Source of the DNA: Priapulus caudatus
Taxonomy: Eukaryota > Priapulida > Priapulimorpha > Priapulimorphida > Priapulidae
Assembly: GCF_000485595.1 (NCBI RefSeq)
Contig: NW_014578183.1
Span: forward strand, 12,528 to 76,527
Direction of reading: 5' to 3'
DNA length: 64,000 nucleotides
In this document: positions 11,701-26,700 of the stretch, piece after piece
Layout: the number at the start of each line of letters is the position of its first letter
Position numbering within the stretch: the stretch's first letter is position 1
Position numbers and translations under genes: made by a program
Notes under the pieces: model-generated
The model's input: the letters and a program-made list of their open reading frames with translations, nothing else
The model's database searches: none
What the model was told of the DNA's origin: nothing

Positions 11701-14700
11701 TTTTTTGGCTTGAGCATAGAAATATATCTCCTCTATATAATAAAACAAGTGATTGATTTGATTCATTCGCCAATAAACGTTTAATCTTCACTAGAGCAAT
11801 ACCCGTGCACAACGTGGAGATCGAGTATCTTTAACTTATTAAGTCACAAAGCTTGTGTTGAAAATCTCTAGAGGGGTAGATTCCTCACGCGGCGTCGCAA
11901 ATCATGGACAGAGATGTCTAGAGAAAGTAATAACACAAATGAACCTGAAGAGAGAGGAAGACAAATTGCAGGCAATTAAGATGACAAAGATAAATAGTCT
12001 CTGTGAAACCAGATGGGTTGATAGGCAACAAGTCTTTGAAGACTTTCATATCATGTATGAGGCTGTTCTAGGTACCTTGGATAAAATTTAGTCGGAAGAA
12101 GGATGGGAACGAGACACTGTCAGCCAAGCAAGTGCTTTAGCTACAAGTATATCTAATTATGTGCTCATTGCAGCCTTCCAAGTGTGTCGCTTCATCTTTG
12201 GGTTTACCAAAGGTCTCAGCTGTCTACTTCAAGGAAGCAGCAAAGACATCCTTGAAGCATACCAGGATGTAAAGATGGTCAAGGATGAGCTATTTGAGAT
12301 AAGGACCAACAGTAATCCAGAGTTTGACATGAATGTGTACCCAGAAATGGAGCACATGAGTACATTGGCTGGAGAAGAAATAAGGATACCACGTAGGTGC
12401 TCCTTGCAGACAATGCGGGGGAACCTCCCTACTGATAACACCGCAGACTACTATCGGATTGGGATTTTCAACCAGTTCTTGGATGGCCTCAATTCGGAAA
12501 TAAATACCTACACGATTCAGTGAATTAACCAACCAAGCTGTCAAGGCTTTGGCCCTTATTCCAGGCAACCATGAACTACTTACCACGGAATGTTTACAGC
12601 AACTGCTTCTATTCTATGGCCCTGACCTACCTTCATCAGGCACATTTCTCCAAGAACTAAGACTTTAGAAACGCTTTTTGGCAGGAAATGCAAACACGCC
12701 ATCGTCTCTGCCAGAAACTCTTCAGCAGTGCAACATTCTCCATTTCCCAAATGTTCACCGAATCTTACATGTGTTTATGCTGAAGCCTAACTGTGACGAG
12801 TTGTGGGATGGAGATGGCAAATTCTTCTCTGAGATTTATTAAATCTCCCTTCAGAAGCACTATGGGTAGTGACCGTATATGAATGCCTTGATGCTGCTCT
12901 TTGTTCATAGAGACATTAAATTTGATTATGACAAGGTGATTGATTTATTTGCATCTAGACACCCTCGCAGAATACTTTTCACCAATCCACTTTCAGCGTA
13001 GCCTTGATTTGTATCCGTTACCTGAAAATCAAATTTAGAAGACATGCCCTTAGAAGATATGCCCTTCAACTGTTGTAATACCATAATTATGTACATGTAC
13101 ATGTAATTCTTAAATTCTGTTCAGATCTGGCATTTTTGAAAATATGTTCTGTGAGCTCTCTGTCTGTATACAAATGAATGTACCTTTCCAAACCCATGAA
13201 CTACATAACGGACAATCAATGCTTTGCTACAAATGAATTAAAGGTGTCTCCAAATTGAAAGTCATTACTTTATTAGGTATTCTTTCAATTCATATCCCAA
13301 ACTGAAACAGTCTACATAACAGTCGGCCTGTTTAGTGAATCGTAGTGTTATACAGTTTAATGTTTTGCAAGTATTTTAACAAAATAGAGATTTTAGAGAA
13401 TCAAAGGTGGGCTCTGATGGACATGCATGCAGCCTCGCACTTTGGTCCGCCTATGCACATTTAGGATTTAAAAAAACTAAAACCTATGATTTCGCCTTAG
13501 GTAAGTTGATTTAGGAACTGCACTGCTTTTCATGTGATTTTAGAAAACAATATTTCATGTTGTGTTACATGAACATCATGGAAGTTTCGCAGGAATAGTA
13601 ATTTCCTTATCCATGTGAGAAGTGTATCCAACTATATCTGACCATAGTTGAAGGCTCTTGCATGCAGTTTTTCTCACAATTTCATATGTTGTAAATAAGG
13701 TTACAGAGATAGAGGTGTCCAGTTCCGAATTGTGAGATCATAAGCCCTTTTCATGGTTTAAGATAACTTATTCAAGATTTATCAGTCATTCTTCCGATTG
13801 CCTGCCAAAGGAAAGCATCTCAGTCATCTGCTAAAGAATTGATTTTTATCTTGCAGATATTTATTCGCTGGCCTGCAACTCGTTATATATCATACGATGT
13901 ATGCTACCTTTAAACGATGTTTCATGGTGGGAAGAAAGTGACTAATTTTATTTTGCTTCTTTTACATAAGTCATACTATTACAAACATTTTTTGAAATAA
14001 TGTTCGAGTTATCACATAGTGGTGAATTTTGAATATTGCCATATTTTTCTCTTAGCCGTGAAGATAGTTATTTGGATTGTGAATGTGCTTCTGAAATACC
14101 ACTGATCATGTGAGAAATATATAAGGTTTAAACAATTTCAGTGTAAGTAATTTCCTCTACGTAACATCTTTAGCGGTCTCACCCCCCCGCCCCATACGAA
14201 AGGGCCTGCAGTGCGTTAGCACTGATCAAATTAACACTATAATGGCTTGCTGGCCACTATGAGTTAAAATACCTCCATACAGTATGCACCAGATGCACCA
14301 TTTAAGCTAAAAAGTCGATAAGCCGCCACACCCTCCCCCCTCGGTTCGCTTGCATCGGCTCGCGCGTTTGGTCGCTCGATGCTGCCTCCTCGGCGCTTAT
14401 CATCCCCCAAATTTATCCAATTAGATTCTCATTTTGTGCTCTCCCTGCTTTTTTAAATTCCTATAGTTCCGCCCCTGGGTTTTTTGGATAGAACGATTAA
14501 ATTATGTTAAATTAAACAAAAAAATATTATTTATATGTAGTGATGGATGATGATAACACTAACATCACTAACATGTGACAATTTCATGCCAGTCATGTCG
14601 AAAAAAAAGTAGCAAAGCACATCGTTTCTCTCGTTTTTTATTAGCCCTAGAAATTTGTTTTATTGGTAGTTTGTAGCATATTAGTGTTCTCCCTGTATGA

Positions 14701-17700
14701 TCTGCGATTACCTCGTGCAAAGTAAAACTTATATTTGAGATTTTTGAATTATGATAAGCTTTGTGAAGTTGAAGTGTGTAACTGATAAAACGTGACTTCT
14801 CATCTCCAGCGCTTCCGTTGGGATAGCAAGCACGCGTTTTTGTGCGGGTGGTGTTCTAGCTCGTGGATTCAGTCCTACTGCGGCATTCTGCGCGTTGCGT
14901 ATCTAGTTGATAGGCTCCGCTTTTACAACAGTAACTGGTCTATAAATGCGCTGTGTTACAAGTGACTTATTCTTGTAACATGTTTTTTTCCTTTCATTTT
15001 TCGAATCGCTGTATTAATTTTCTGACTATCAAATAGAGGTAAAATTATGCTATTGATGGCACCTACTGCGTAATAGTCGTTAGTAGTTTTTTTAAGTTAG
15101 TTTCTCAATTTGCGGTTGCATTTCAGCTTGCTGTGAGTGTCACGTTATGGTTACCGAATTCTTGAGTCTTAGTCACGCTGGCTTAGAAATGCATGGGTGC
15201 GAACCAAAATCTGCTCGTATCTATACGCGTACTTCTTGGCCTATGAGAAAATGCGTCAGCCCCAATATGTGTTGAGCGTCAGACTGGGAGCAAGCACAAA
15301 CCAAGATTCATAGTACACGAGGTAGGGTGTTATAATCGGCAGTATAAAATTCTTAATCCACTTCGGATCTTATTTAGCAAAATGCAAACACAACCAGCAT
15401 GCCAAAACACAGAGTGTAGGCCCTTCCACGAGTTCAAGATGACTTTCCACGGTTTGTGCATGACATTTTATCGATTTTTCGTTTTTACTTAATTCGATGT
15501 CTAACGCTATGTGCCACCTGTGTACATGCTCATTTCTCCATATAACCGTACATCGTGAACTGTCAGAGCGTTTTTGCTTGCGCCACCCGTACATGTGTAG
15601 TGAGCCTGCGGCTGACGTCTTTTAACGTCAGAACATGATACAACAGCATTTTCACGATATTCACTGAGCCCAGTATCCATCATATATCAGGAGTGATAAT
15701 AGGGAATTCCTCCATTATCTACGCCTGAACAACATCAACCCTGCTACAGCTGTACTACTACGCTGATCCAATTAAGTATCCACACAGGGCCTAAATAAGT
15801 TCTCAGCACTTTTCAACGCACCTTACATAAGGCGCGCGTTTGTTGACAGTGACGTCAGGCAATGGCGGGTTCGCGCCATTTGCATGGAATTGCGTTGGTC
15901 ACCTCGTAATTTCTCAGAATTTCTCAAGCCCCATTTGCACACAGGCGGTCACTCATTGTGAAAAATAGAAAACCCTCATTTCTCCGTTTCGATTTCTGAC
16001 ATAGTAGCCGATGTACTAAATGGATATTTCTCTGTGATTAAACTCGGATTAATTTAATTTTACACTCGTTTTAATGGTAACATATTGTGTAAAGAAGCGC
16101 GTCAGGGATTGTTATTAAATGCCGTACTTTATTAGTTATGCCTCTTTATTCGCTAAAATTGTCTATTTTAACACAACTTGATTTTTAAGCAGTTTTTTCG
16201 AGTATTCTCGGTAAATATGAAAATTAAAGAAAAATCCTGATGCGCTATTTTGGTCCATATTGCGCTTAACATGTGGCAAAAATGTTGTATCCTCATTCTT
16301 TCTGGTAGTTGAGAAATATCCAAAATACCAATTTGACATAAAAATTCAAAATTTGTGTTGTAACATAATTAGCTGCTGGAAATTTCATGAAATTTTTTGG
16401 CTTGAGCATAGAAATATATCTCCTCTATAAATAAAACAAGTGATTGATTTGATTCATTCGCCAATAAACGTTTAATCTTCACTAGAGCAATACCCGTGCA
16501 CAACGTGGAGATCGAGTATCTTTAACTTATTAAGTCACAAAGCTTGTGTTGAAAATCTCTAGAGGGGGTAGATTCATCAACGCGCGTACGCAAAATATGT
16601 TTTGTAAATCTTGTATACGCAATCGACGTTGGTTAGTTGCGATTCATCAACGCAGCTATTTAGTAAATTTTCGTAAGATTTCGCGTACGTAAGCGAGGCC
16701 GTTTTAGTTGCGATTCATCAAGCTAAAATTTACGTAAACCTTTGCGTAACTTTACACGAGCTGAAGAGGTGCCCTAAACTACTCGAAATTTCCGCAAGTG
16801 TTTCCAGCATGCCGTAGCATGCATTATTTTATGGAAGTGTCTAAACAACCGGATCCGGTTTCGGTATCCTGAAAACTAAACAACTGGCTCTCTTCTCTGA
16901 TTGGCTAATTTTGTCACTATTTTATTTTTTATTATTTTTGGCTAATTTTATTTTATTTTAGAATTAGGGATAGGGTTAGGATTATGGTTAGGTTTAGGGT
17001 TTGGGTTAGGGTTATGGTTAGGGTTAGGGTTAGGGTCTATATGCCTCACTTTCAAGTTGGTTTCAGTTGCTCAACGGTAGAGCTTTCGCTTCGTGATAGT
17101 AAATGTATAGTATCTGTGTTCGAACCCCATAAGATGTTTTTATTTTCCTCTGCTTTCTGTATTGCTTTGTATTTTATTTGTTTCTGCATTTATTTGTTCT
17201 GTAACTTTTGTTTATGTTCGGAATTAAATATATTTCTTTATGTTTTGCATTAAAAATTGTCCTATTATATATTTGTCCTGTTATATGTTCGGAAACTGAC
17301 CAATTAGAGAAGAGAGCCGGTTGTTTAGTTTTCAGGCCTCCGAAACCGGGTCCGGTCAGTTAGACACTACCTTATTTTATTGAGAAAACATAAAATCACT
17401 ACATAAATACAAATATATAAATAATTACCTTACGATAGACAGACAGGTGGTGCCTTTGATGCTTCTTTTGTTAAATTTTGGCATTGTTTTCGTTATAAGC
17501 GAGTTCGTAGTTAGCAGTGTACGTGCAGTCGTGCGCACGCACGCACGCATGCATGTGTACGTGTTGCTGCTTTCATCGAGTGTTGAACGCAATCATACAA
17601 ACGAAATTGATGACTACTATCACATCCCAGAGCACTCCTGTAAACAGAGCTAGAGCAATGTTTACATACAAGAGAAGCATCAGTTTGGTTTCTGTGGTAT

Positions 17701-20700
17701 TTGTCACACATGTGATTGGTTTCTGCTAGACACGGCCCGCAACAACCAGCAGCTACGATGGCGTAGTGGATTTACACTGGAATTCATCAACCTTTGCGTA
17801 CGCAGGTGCTACGCTGCATTGATGAATTGCACCTACGAGCTTTGCGTACATACTTCGTAGAAACTTTGTGTACACAATAAACTTTACGCAATGTTGATGA
17901 ATCTAACCCCAGGTCCATACAACGGTGCTGTATATTATTTCAATGTACTTATGCCGGTTAACATTGGAAAATGTCCATGCTTGTCTTTGTTTGGCATCTT
18001 ACTTAGCTTATTATTATGAATTTGTGTCTATAATTTTTATAATATAGGACAATTTTGCAATGCTCGTTCCAATATCAATTCAATTCAAACACTTTATTTA
18101 CACAAGTTTACACAAATTACATTTAGCAGAAAGGTATAACATGAAACAAAATAAATACAAGTGATGGAGGGCGAAATTACAATACAGTCTTCTAGTCAGC
18201 CACTCTCATAAATTGCAGAAAATTATTAATGATTAAGTCATTACATTAACCAAAAAATTATAATAATAGTTGAACTCTGTCATTGGAAACGTTTAAGGTT
18301 ACATACAGTTATATAAGATTTTTTACAGTATATTCAACAAACAAACTTTTCAAATTCACTCAACAAATAAATTCTTCAAACAAAAAATTATCCTTGTTTA
18401 ATAGACTTATTGAAACAGTGATTATTATCAAAAAGAAAAGCTTAGATACTTATAGTTATATAAACAGTTAGACATTTCAAATTCAAATTCAAATTCAATC
18501 CAAAATTAGATTTTATAAATTAATTAATATACAAACAACCATAGACAATATCGGAATGTTCTCAAGCATATCTAATAATACAAAACAACAAGCAAAGAAT
18601 ATTAATTATTGATCCTGGTCAACATATTTAGTTTTAAGAGATCTGACAAATTTGGAGAAGTGGGATGTCTTTATAGCTCATTTGATATAGTAGACCAAAG
18701 CTTAATTATCATCTTGGTACCGGTACTTCAATGATTTTTGACCCATGCAAGTAGCAAATCTAAGAAGAAAGTACATAGAGTTAACAGAATATCTATAGTC
18801 ATATAACCATGTACATTCATGGATAATTCAAAATAATTGGAAAAAAGACTAGGTAATGTTTTATTAGAAAAACGATACATAAATTTTGCTAATTCAATTT
18901 TATAAATGTCATGAATTTTCAATAATTTTAGTTCATTATAAATTGGGGCACAGAGTCGAGTGCACTGGCGGAGTGTCGTCGATGGCCTATGCTCCTCGTG
19001 GGGCTAAATGGCCTAACTAAACTAACTAACTAAAAATAGGGGTGGCATACTCAATACGCTTAGCGAATTTAATACATTTAACTATTTTATTTAGTAATTC
19101 AACAAATTTATCAAAGCCAAACAAGTTCCGAGTGGCAGTGAGTTCTAGGTCAAATACTGCATCTGCATCTGGAAGTTTCAACAATTGGTCACATACTCTC
19201 AACTAACTAGCTGTGTAGTTGGGATACTAAGGTATCTTTCTCTTGACTAGTTTGCCTTAGAGTACTCAGGATTTTTACCGTGGGTGGGGAGGTTGAAAAT
19301 GTATGTGAGGTTGTGGTTTTGACAGTTCATCATCCCCCTCCCCCCCCCCCAGAGCAAGGTTTTTTCATCTTTAGAAAATTTAATGTGCTGGTGGGTGCTT
19401 GAACTCCCAGCCTTCAAAGTGAAAGGTAGACATGTTACCTACTGGTCCACCATATCTCTATCTACTGTACCTCGCCCTGGCCCATCAAAAGAAACTCCAA
19501 ATATGACTGGCTAAAATTACAAAGTGTTTTTTAGTTCTTGTTGCATGATAATTATAGTGACATCATGACATGAGGCCAAAACCATATCATTTACACCGGA
19601 ATTGTGTAAGTTTACACGTGACAGGTACAGTGAAAAAAATAGACGGGGGCTCAGGGCGATTTAGCCCCTGAAATGCCAAAAAGAGCCCTGGAAATGACAA
19701 AAAGAGCCCCCGTAAATTTGCATAGAGTTCAATGCAAACCAAATTTTAGAGTGCTATTTTCATGCACGCGAGCTTGAAAAGTAGCCCCCGAAAAATACAT
19801 TTTACATTTTTTCCCTGGACAGGTGTGTACTATGATTGTCAAATCCATATATGTGGTTTGGTTTTGATTTCATGCTTTTCTCTGTGTTGCATGTGTGATG
19901 GAATTAAATTGTGAATAGTGAGTTTAGCTGAGATGGTCTTAACTATGTGGAAATATTCTATCTCTATTTCTTTTTTGGTACAGCTAAGTGTCGAAGGATA
20001 CAACTACAAGGCAATTGGAAATTCTACAAGTAAGAAAGATGCACAGACTAATGCAGCAAAAGATTTCCTAAGTTTCCTTGTACGAACGGGAGAGCTGCAA
20101 CAATCTGAAGTACCGTCATTTGCAGTAAGTGCGAAATGGTGCAGTTTAGTGAACGTTGTATTGTTTTATAATTGAGTGAAGTAGCTTTGTATATTTCTTT
20201 GAATGAGTGAGTAGGATTGAAGTTGTCGGTCGAAAGTGGTATCTTCATCATGAATGGTCACAAATTTGTAATATCTATTAATTTCTACAATTAAATCACA
20301 ACCTTTCATAAATGAATGTTGTATCAAATGCAGCTATAGCTAGGTAGAGTTCTTGTTTCAGCATCATGTTTACTTGGCTAGTTATTAATTTTCGTATGTG
20401 TGGAAGTGAATCAAAATTAACACACATCCATGCAGAGTCAAATACTCCCTGATTACCTCCGCGCAACGGAGTTGCAGGGGAGGTAATGTAATCGGTCGTG
20501 TGTGTGTGTGCGTGTGTGTGTGTGCGTGTGCGTGTGCGTGTGCGTGTGCATGTGCGTGTGTGTTGTGTGTGTGTCCAGCCCGCGCGGCGCGATCGATAGC
20601 GCGTCGAGTCAGCGAGCGGCGAGTCAGCAGCAGGCGAGTGAGTCAGCAGCAACCACCAGCGAGCGGCGAGTCAGCAGCCGCCACCAGCGAGCGGCGAGTC

Positions 20701-23700
20701 AGCAGCCGCCACCAATGAGCGGCGAGTCAGCAGCAGGCGAGTCAGTCAGCAGCAGCCAGCGGCGAGCGGCGAGCCAGCTCGTAACACACATGTTACATGC
20801 TCGCGGAGGTATGCACTCTCCGTGAGTGCCCTCTGTCTAGTTACCACTGAGCTCCCTGGTTTGACATATATATGTAGTAGTCTGTGTGACTCCATGAAAA
20901 TTCTACCATATCAGTATGTGAAACCTGGTTGATGTAAGATTTCAGTTCAGTGTGATACGTCGGGAGATGCCCGACTGTATGTAGGCACGTGATCGTATAG
21001 ATAGTAATGTTCTGAACCTTGCATTGTGTTATTGTTCTTTTAAACCCGTTGTTCCATTTCGTGTTTGCGGTGAGCTTGAAGGAAAAGCGATCACACAAAT
21101 AATTTCACAAGTCTGAGATGAGCTTCCACAAGGATTTATTATTGCTCACGCCACGCGTGAGCAAGAGTCCGGAAATGTTGTCTAATACATGAATAGTCAC
21201 TGTGCGTGCGTTTGGAAAACTGAAGAGCTCCCAAGGTCTGGTTATATATATGCCCGGCGAGGTGACGTCACATCAGGGGTCCCCAAGGCCACTGCAGGCC
21301 GAAAAGCGTCTCCTCGCCACTCGCCTGTAGCGCACTGCACAACGTTGCGTTCGTACGTCTCTACATCCGGTTTTGCGCGCTTATCTGTAGGTGTGGACGT
21401 TTATACATGTAAACATGTTGTTCTCACATTTACGCGGCCCTGGCTAGCATGACGGCTACGCACACAAAAATCACGTATGATTCTTATACAATAATTTTAC
21501 TAATTACAAACTCTACGCGCCGCACTGTTACATATGTTCCAGAGTGCAGCCTTGTGGAATTATTATATTCTTTCAGATACACATTCTTGCATTATTGTAA
21601 TATTTACTTTGAAACTTCCGAATGCAAACTCCATTATTTTGGTACAGACATCCTATCTTTGTGGGTAGAGATCAAGTCCTTTGGACATCTTTGATCAAAA
21701 CTTAATATCTTCTGATGTGGTGTTGATGCAGGCAGTGTAATATAGACAGAAATACACAATATAGAGTTTGCTGAAAATAAGAATTATGGATGATGGTTTC
21801 AGCAAATACTACCACCACCACCATCGTTTGGCAATCAAGGACATGCAGGCTTTGCTACCTTACCTAGTGGCATGGCCCCACCTCCTCACATCGCTCTGGG
21901 GTTGGATGCAGATGGTACACAATCCGGTGGTATGTATGTCTAGATAACCCTGACACTAACTATGCCCTACTTAGTACTACTATTGTAGATGTTTGCATGT
22001 GAAGCATTTATAGATATAGCACTAGTAGACAAATGATTCAAGTGATGTAAATGTGAAACCCACCTAAAAACTGAGTAATAGAGACGTTTTTGCAAAGTAT
22101 TTGTGAAAACATGTTTAATAAGTATGGGCTGTGATAACTGAACAGCGTCTGTCACTGTGGTTTAGACAACACTCAAGAGTTGATGCCGTACCAGAGGGGA
22201 CCCCCGCAGGCATACCTTGATCAGCTGTCGGCAAAGAAGGTCGAAGACGTAAGTGTCTCATACTTATTTCACTTCATCGGGACTTTGATGCAATCCAAGA
22301 CGTAATCGTTTCTGCCTTGCAATATATGTGTTTTTTGGGCACTTGTGAAATTGTTGCTTCCATTTGCGTAGTCCGAAGATCTGGATTTGAATGCTGGTAT
22401 CCATGGCAATTGGACCATCGAGAATGCCAAGGGTCGTCTGCACACCTACCTGCAGCAGACTAAGCAGGCGGCAAACTACGTGTATAACGCGATCGGTCCT
22501 CACCACAACAGGTAGTCACATCTTGATTATTTATCAGACAAGTGTTTAGTTGACCATTCCTGGCAGGTGGTGGTTAAGTTGAAGTGACAGGTCTGTCAGT
22601 TGGATTCGATTAGGATACTATCAACTGGTACTATGTGTGTGTTTAGAAGTCTCGTGTGGCAGAAGAACTTCATCATTGTCGTATAATCGCACGGGTTCAA
22701 CAAAGAAGAACCCGTGCGTTCTCTGTTGCCGTGCGTTGCGAGAACGGCCCAGAGATGGCGCCGCCCTCTGTGCAGCATGTCGCGAGTGGGCGGCGCCCTC
22801 AGAAACCAGCGCAACTCTCAGTGAAACACTGAATCTACAGATGCATAGATAAACGCATTTTCACATCATGTGGACCTTGAGTGGGCACTGGCGGTCATGG
22901 TATTCCTCTGGTAACCATCGATTGATCTCTTGACATTCATGCAGGACATAAAAAGATTGGGGTTAGGGAATTTATGTTGGGTATAACGTGGTGAAGAATT
23001 GTTTAGGCGGTGGGCTCAGTCAATGTCGATATATTATCCGGAGTACGACAACAGACATCTGCTTGTTAAGTTGCTCCTGATAATTATTTATTAGACAGTT
23101 TACAGCAAGGTGGATATTTATACAAGAAAAAGGGCTTTGAATATGTATATTTTCCATGAAGCTTTTTCGGGGCCCTGGAGGAATTGTAAACTAATCTTGT
23201 CACCTTAATTGAAAACAAACCTGTTAGAAGCTGTCGGGCAATTACAGTTATAATTTTTTTGTGATGGGTAAGGTTGTGAGTATCGGAGGAGTGAATACAT
23301 GTTGCCTAAACGAGTGCCTGTTTTATGGGAGATCATGTGTGACACATTCATATCTCACTGGGAGTTGTGCTGGTTGTTGCAGAGAAAATGCTGCCCCACG
23401 AGACTTCTATCACAGTAGCGTGGAGCGGATGGCCTGTCGCCCCGCTACACGTGAGTATACGTTTCGAATACGGAACCGACTCTTTAATCCCTGCTCAAAA
23501 AATTGTGACAGTGAATATCTACTCGTGCATGTTCGTGACTTTCTTCATCATGGCCAGGTTGCGAGTTTAGTGGTTCGAAGTCAGGGTATCGGTCAAGGGA
23601 GGTGAATACCAGCTTGCACCATTTGCTTTCTGCCTCCTTGAATTGACCCAAAGAATTCTCATCTTACCCAGAGAAGTGGAGGGTAATAGTAAAATGGATG

Positions 23701-26700
23701 ACTTGCACACAAGAAGTTAGCTTGTACTGGGCTGAGCAAATGGCAGTGTGCGTCCTAGGTGGTGAGAGTGTTGCTACCCTCAGCCGTGGTGCAGGAGTCG
23801 ATGTAGTGGAATAGTATGAGATGATTCATGATTATGCTGTGTAATAAGTGACTGAATGTTGCAGGAGCTTCATCTGTGAGTTAAGCATGTACTTGAAGAA
23901 GAACAATAAGAGTAAGTAACAGCACTACCTTATCTAATGTCTATGTGATAACATGCTGTAACGAGCACAGTTAGTAACCGCACGAACGATTAACGTAAAT
24001 TGCTTTCTATCGTAGACAAAAAAATCCAACACCCTGAGCAAATTTTCATGTAATAATGCAATTAATAATCCAAAAAAGTAATTGATGCAGGAACAGAAAT
24101 AAAAAAGTATTCTTTTGGTTAAAAAAACGCCATTGAAATTAATGTCATTGTCTGCTCTCGGTGGTGCTGGGCTAACGTTTACTGATGACAGTGTTTAATT
24201 TTCGCAGACATTTGTGCGAGGGAGGCTGGATCGAGTAAGATCACAGCCTCAAAGTCATGTGCTTTGTCGCTCGTTCGCCAGATGTTTCACATGGGTGTCG
24301 TCGAACCCTACACTGGCACCACCAAGAAACTCGATGTACAACAGGTCAGTATAATAGATGATCAAGTTATTTGAGTTAATTAGTCCTCCTCATCTTGAGC
24401 AGGGCACATGTAACCATAGACCTGCCGGTTTTGTCTCTCACCAATGCCTGTTCATCACCATAAGAAAGCCCACCTTCTCTTTTACCACACCATTAGTCTG
24501 CCATCAGATTGTAGTTGGCAGGCCTTGTGCTAGTTTTCCTGGTGCTGTCCATCTAAGGCTAATTGCTACCATAGGTAATGGCTCCGTGGTCATCGTCAAC
24601 ACATGTCCAAGCATGCCTGATATGGCCCACTTTATTAAGTAATGTTGATCGCTGTCAGGTGATTGGACGTAGTGGTCGTATGGGGAAAAATGCTCAGTCT
24701 AAATGCGTTTGAAAAGTAATGACACAGAGAGTAGTAATTGCACAGTTGCATGTCATATTTTCAGACAGGCAATCAATCTGTTTAGTGTGTTACATCTATG
24801 GTCGTGTGCATTTGAAGAATTTTTAGCTCATCTGACATACATCTGACTGAGGTGATCGTGAAAAGGATTCAGGATGACAAATTTGGGGGTCAAAATGTGT
24901 AAATGGAGGGGGAATATTTCCCCCTTAACTTAAGGTATAGGAGGAAATACGGAATTGCGGCACAAATCTTAACGGCTCGACCTATGCTCTTAATATTCGG
25001 TGTATAGTGTGATGGGCAGGAAACCCACCAAATTGGAGGTCACATGTCAAAGGGCAGTGGGGGGAAAGGTCAGATATCAGACATTTTCTGCGGACATGGC
25101 CTAATGGACAGAGTGAAAAACTTTTTTGTTTAAGCGCTGACCTACCATTTTTATCACTTTATTGAAAGGACCATAAAATGTGCTTTCCATTGACATACGA
25201 AGAGTAAGTTTCTGATAACCTTTTGACCCTCAAGAGGAGGGTTAAACATGGATTCCTGAACTGCCTCAATGACGTCACAGTGTTGTCATATTCATGGCAC
25301 ATCCATAATCTAGAAACCCAATAAGCCTGGATAGCCGAACGCGTACAGCACAGGCATCACGGCTCAAAGGTCGTTGGATCGAATCCCCTTTAACTATTTT
25401 TTTCCAATTAACGCAAATATTTACATGATTTATTTACAACAATTTAATAACAACAAATAATTTTTACAACAATAATTTTTTTCTTTTTTAATAGGGTTAG
25501 GGTTAGGGTCACAATGCACCATAAAACAGGAGTTTCAGGCACGCGATTTGTATCAACCAATGGGATTTGGGAGGTATGCAGAATGCAGAAGGTTGCTGAA
25601 ATGATGTGTACGCAACTGCGTATCTGCATATCTGCGCCTAACAAAGGTGTCACTATGCACGACTTAAATGTTTCATTTATAACCGTAGCAACAGACCTCA
25701 GATGAGCCCAGACGCTTTGAGACTCTTGTTGTAGAAGCGTGAGTTTAGCATGTCTAATTAACATGCATATATGTGTGCGTGCTTTGCCTCCCAGCTGGCT
25801 ACGTTTGAGGTAGGTCTACCCCCAGAGCTGGAGGCTGAGATCGACACACTGCTAGAGGGCTACAACATCCAGCCAGTACCAGATGTAAGTACCTACTAAT
25901 GCATGTACATCCAAACCAAGTGTTAATAGGCACGACTATAGCGTGGATATCTGGCTGTGGAGGATGCTTATAGTGTTACCCTCAAGTTGCTGTTTTACAG
26001 TGAAATCGCCTACATAAAATAGACACCTGTTTATAAAGGGCTTTACCATTATACAGGTTTGCATGTACTGTCTGTTCCACAGCTAGGTGCTGCAATAGTG
26101 GTTGTGAACCTGCACGCTTGGCATTGACATGGAAAATGTTGAGTTCCCCATGTCCTTACAAGTGCTGACATGCTGTAATTGTAATAATCCACTGTCATAT
26201 TTGGTTTACCCACAGTTAGTTCTTTTAACAAACGACTATTTATTCTCTATTGATATCTAATCTCCTAATGAATTCTATGTTAGTGAACCATCTGCATACT
26301 GATGAGTTCTAAGCTTCCCAGGCCCTGCGGTTGTGCTGTGTTGTGTCGGTGTGTTGTTCGCTGGTAGTCTTGACAAATCCCTGTGTTGACAGATGAAGGG
26401 TGAGAGTGCAGAGCCGATCAACCTGAAGGTTAGCAACGTCGTGGAGGAGTTTGAACACTCGGAGGGACCGGCGTATGGTAATGTCGTCTCGTGGTCGCCG
26501 CCGCAACAGAACTGGAACCCGTGGAGCGGATGTAACATTGATGAGGGTCCAATGGCACACGTGAGTCTCTGCGCTGTGTCCGGGGATAGGGTGGGAGTGG
26601 TAGCATGGCTTAATGGGTAAGGTGGGTCAGTGATTTGATCTTTTTTCTATGATTCATTCTACTTTGTGTTTGTCTATTGCCCTTCATTGTTTATTATAAT

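Larger units (their letters stand above)
9742..14477 (+). mobile_element. hAT transposon, copy 2, with gap and displaced segment
   Basis: Left TIR at 9742 and right TIR ending GCCCCTG at 14477, flanked by GTTTTTTG (9734-9741; 14479-14486 after one extra G). Interior contains the N run 10813-11307 and a segment 11308-11882 that belongs elsewhere (same as 15999-16577). Confidence 0.85.
9412..15998 (+). repeat. Second, degraded copy of the 3862-9411 unit
   Basis: From CTCGAATTC at 9412 the sequence repeats that from 3862: LINE tail, hAT element with the same GTTTTTTG target duplication, flank, DHX9 exon 1 and start of intron 1, ending in CGATTTCTG at 15998 as at 9410. The copies differ mainly by single-base insertions and deletions. 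Because the hAT target duplication is shared, this is a copy of the locus and not an independent insertion. Confidence 0.92.
16563..17912. mobile_element. TIR element with repeated GATTCATCAA motifs, carrying a nested element
   Basis: Left end GGGGGTAGATTCATCAACG and right end complement GGGGTTAGATTCATCAAC. Both ends contain further GATTCATCAA or GAATTCATCAA copies (16637, 16709; 17782, 17833) spaced 50-75 bp apart, like subterminal transposase-binding repeats. No transposase is present. The element at 16840-17370 sits inside it. Confidence 0.7.
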
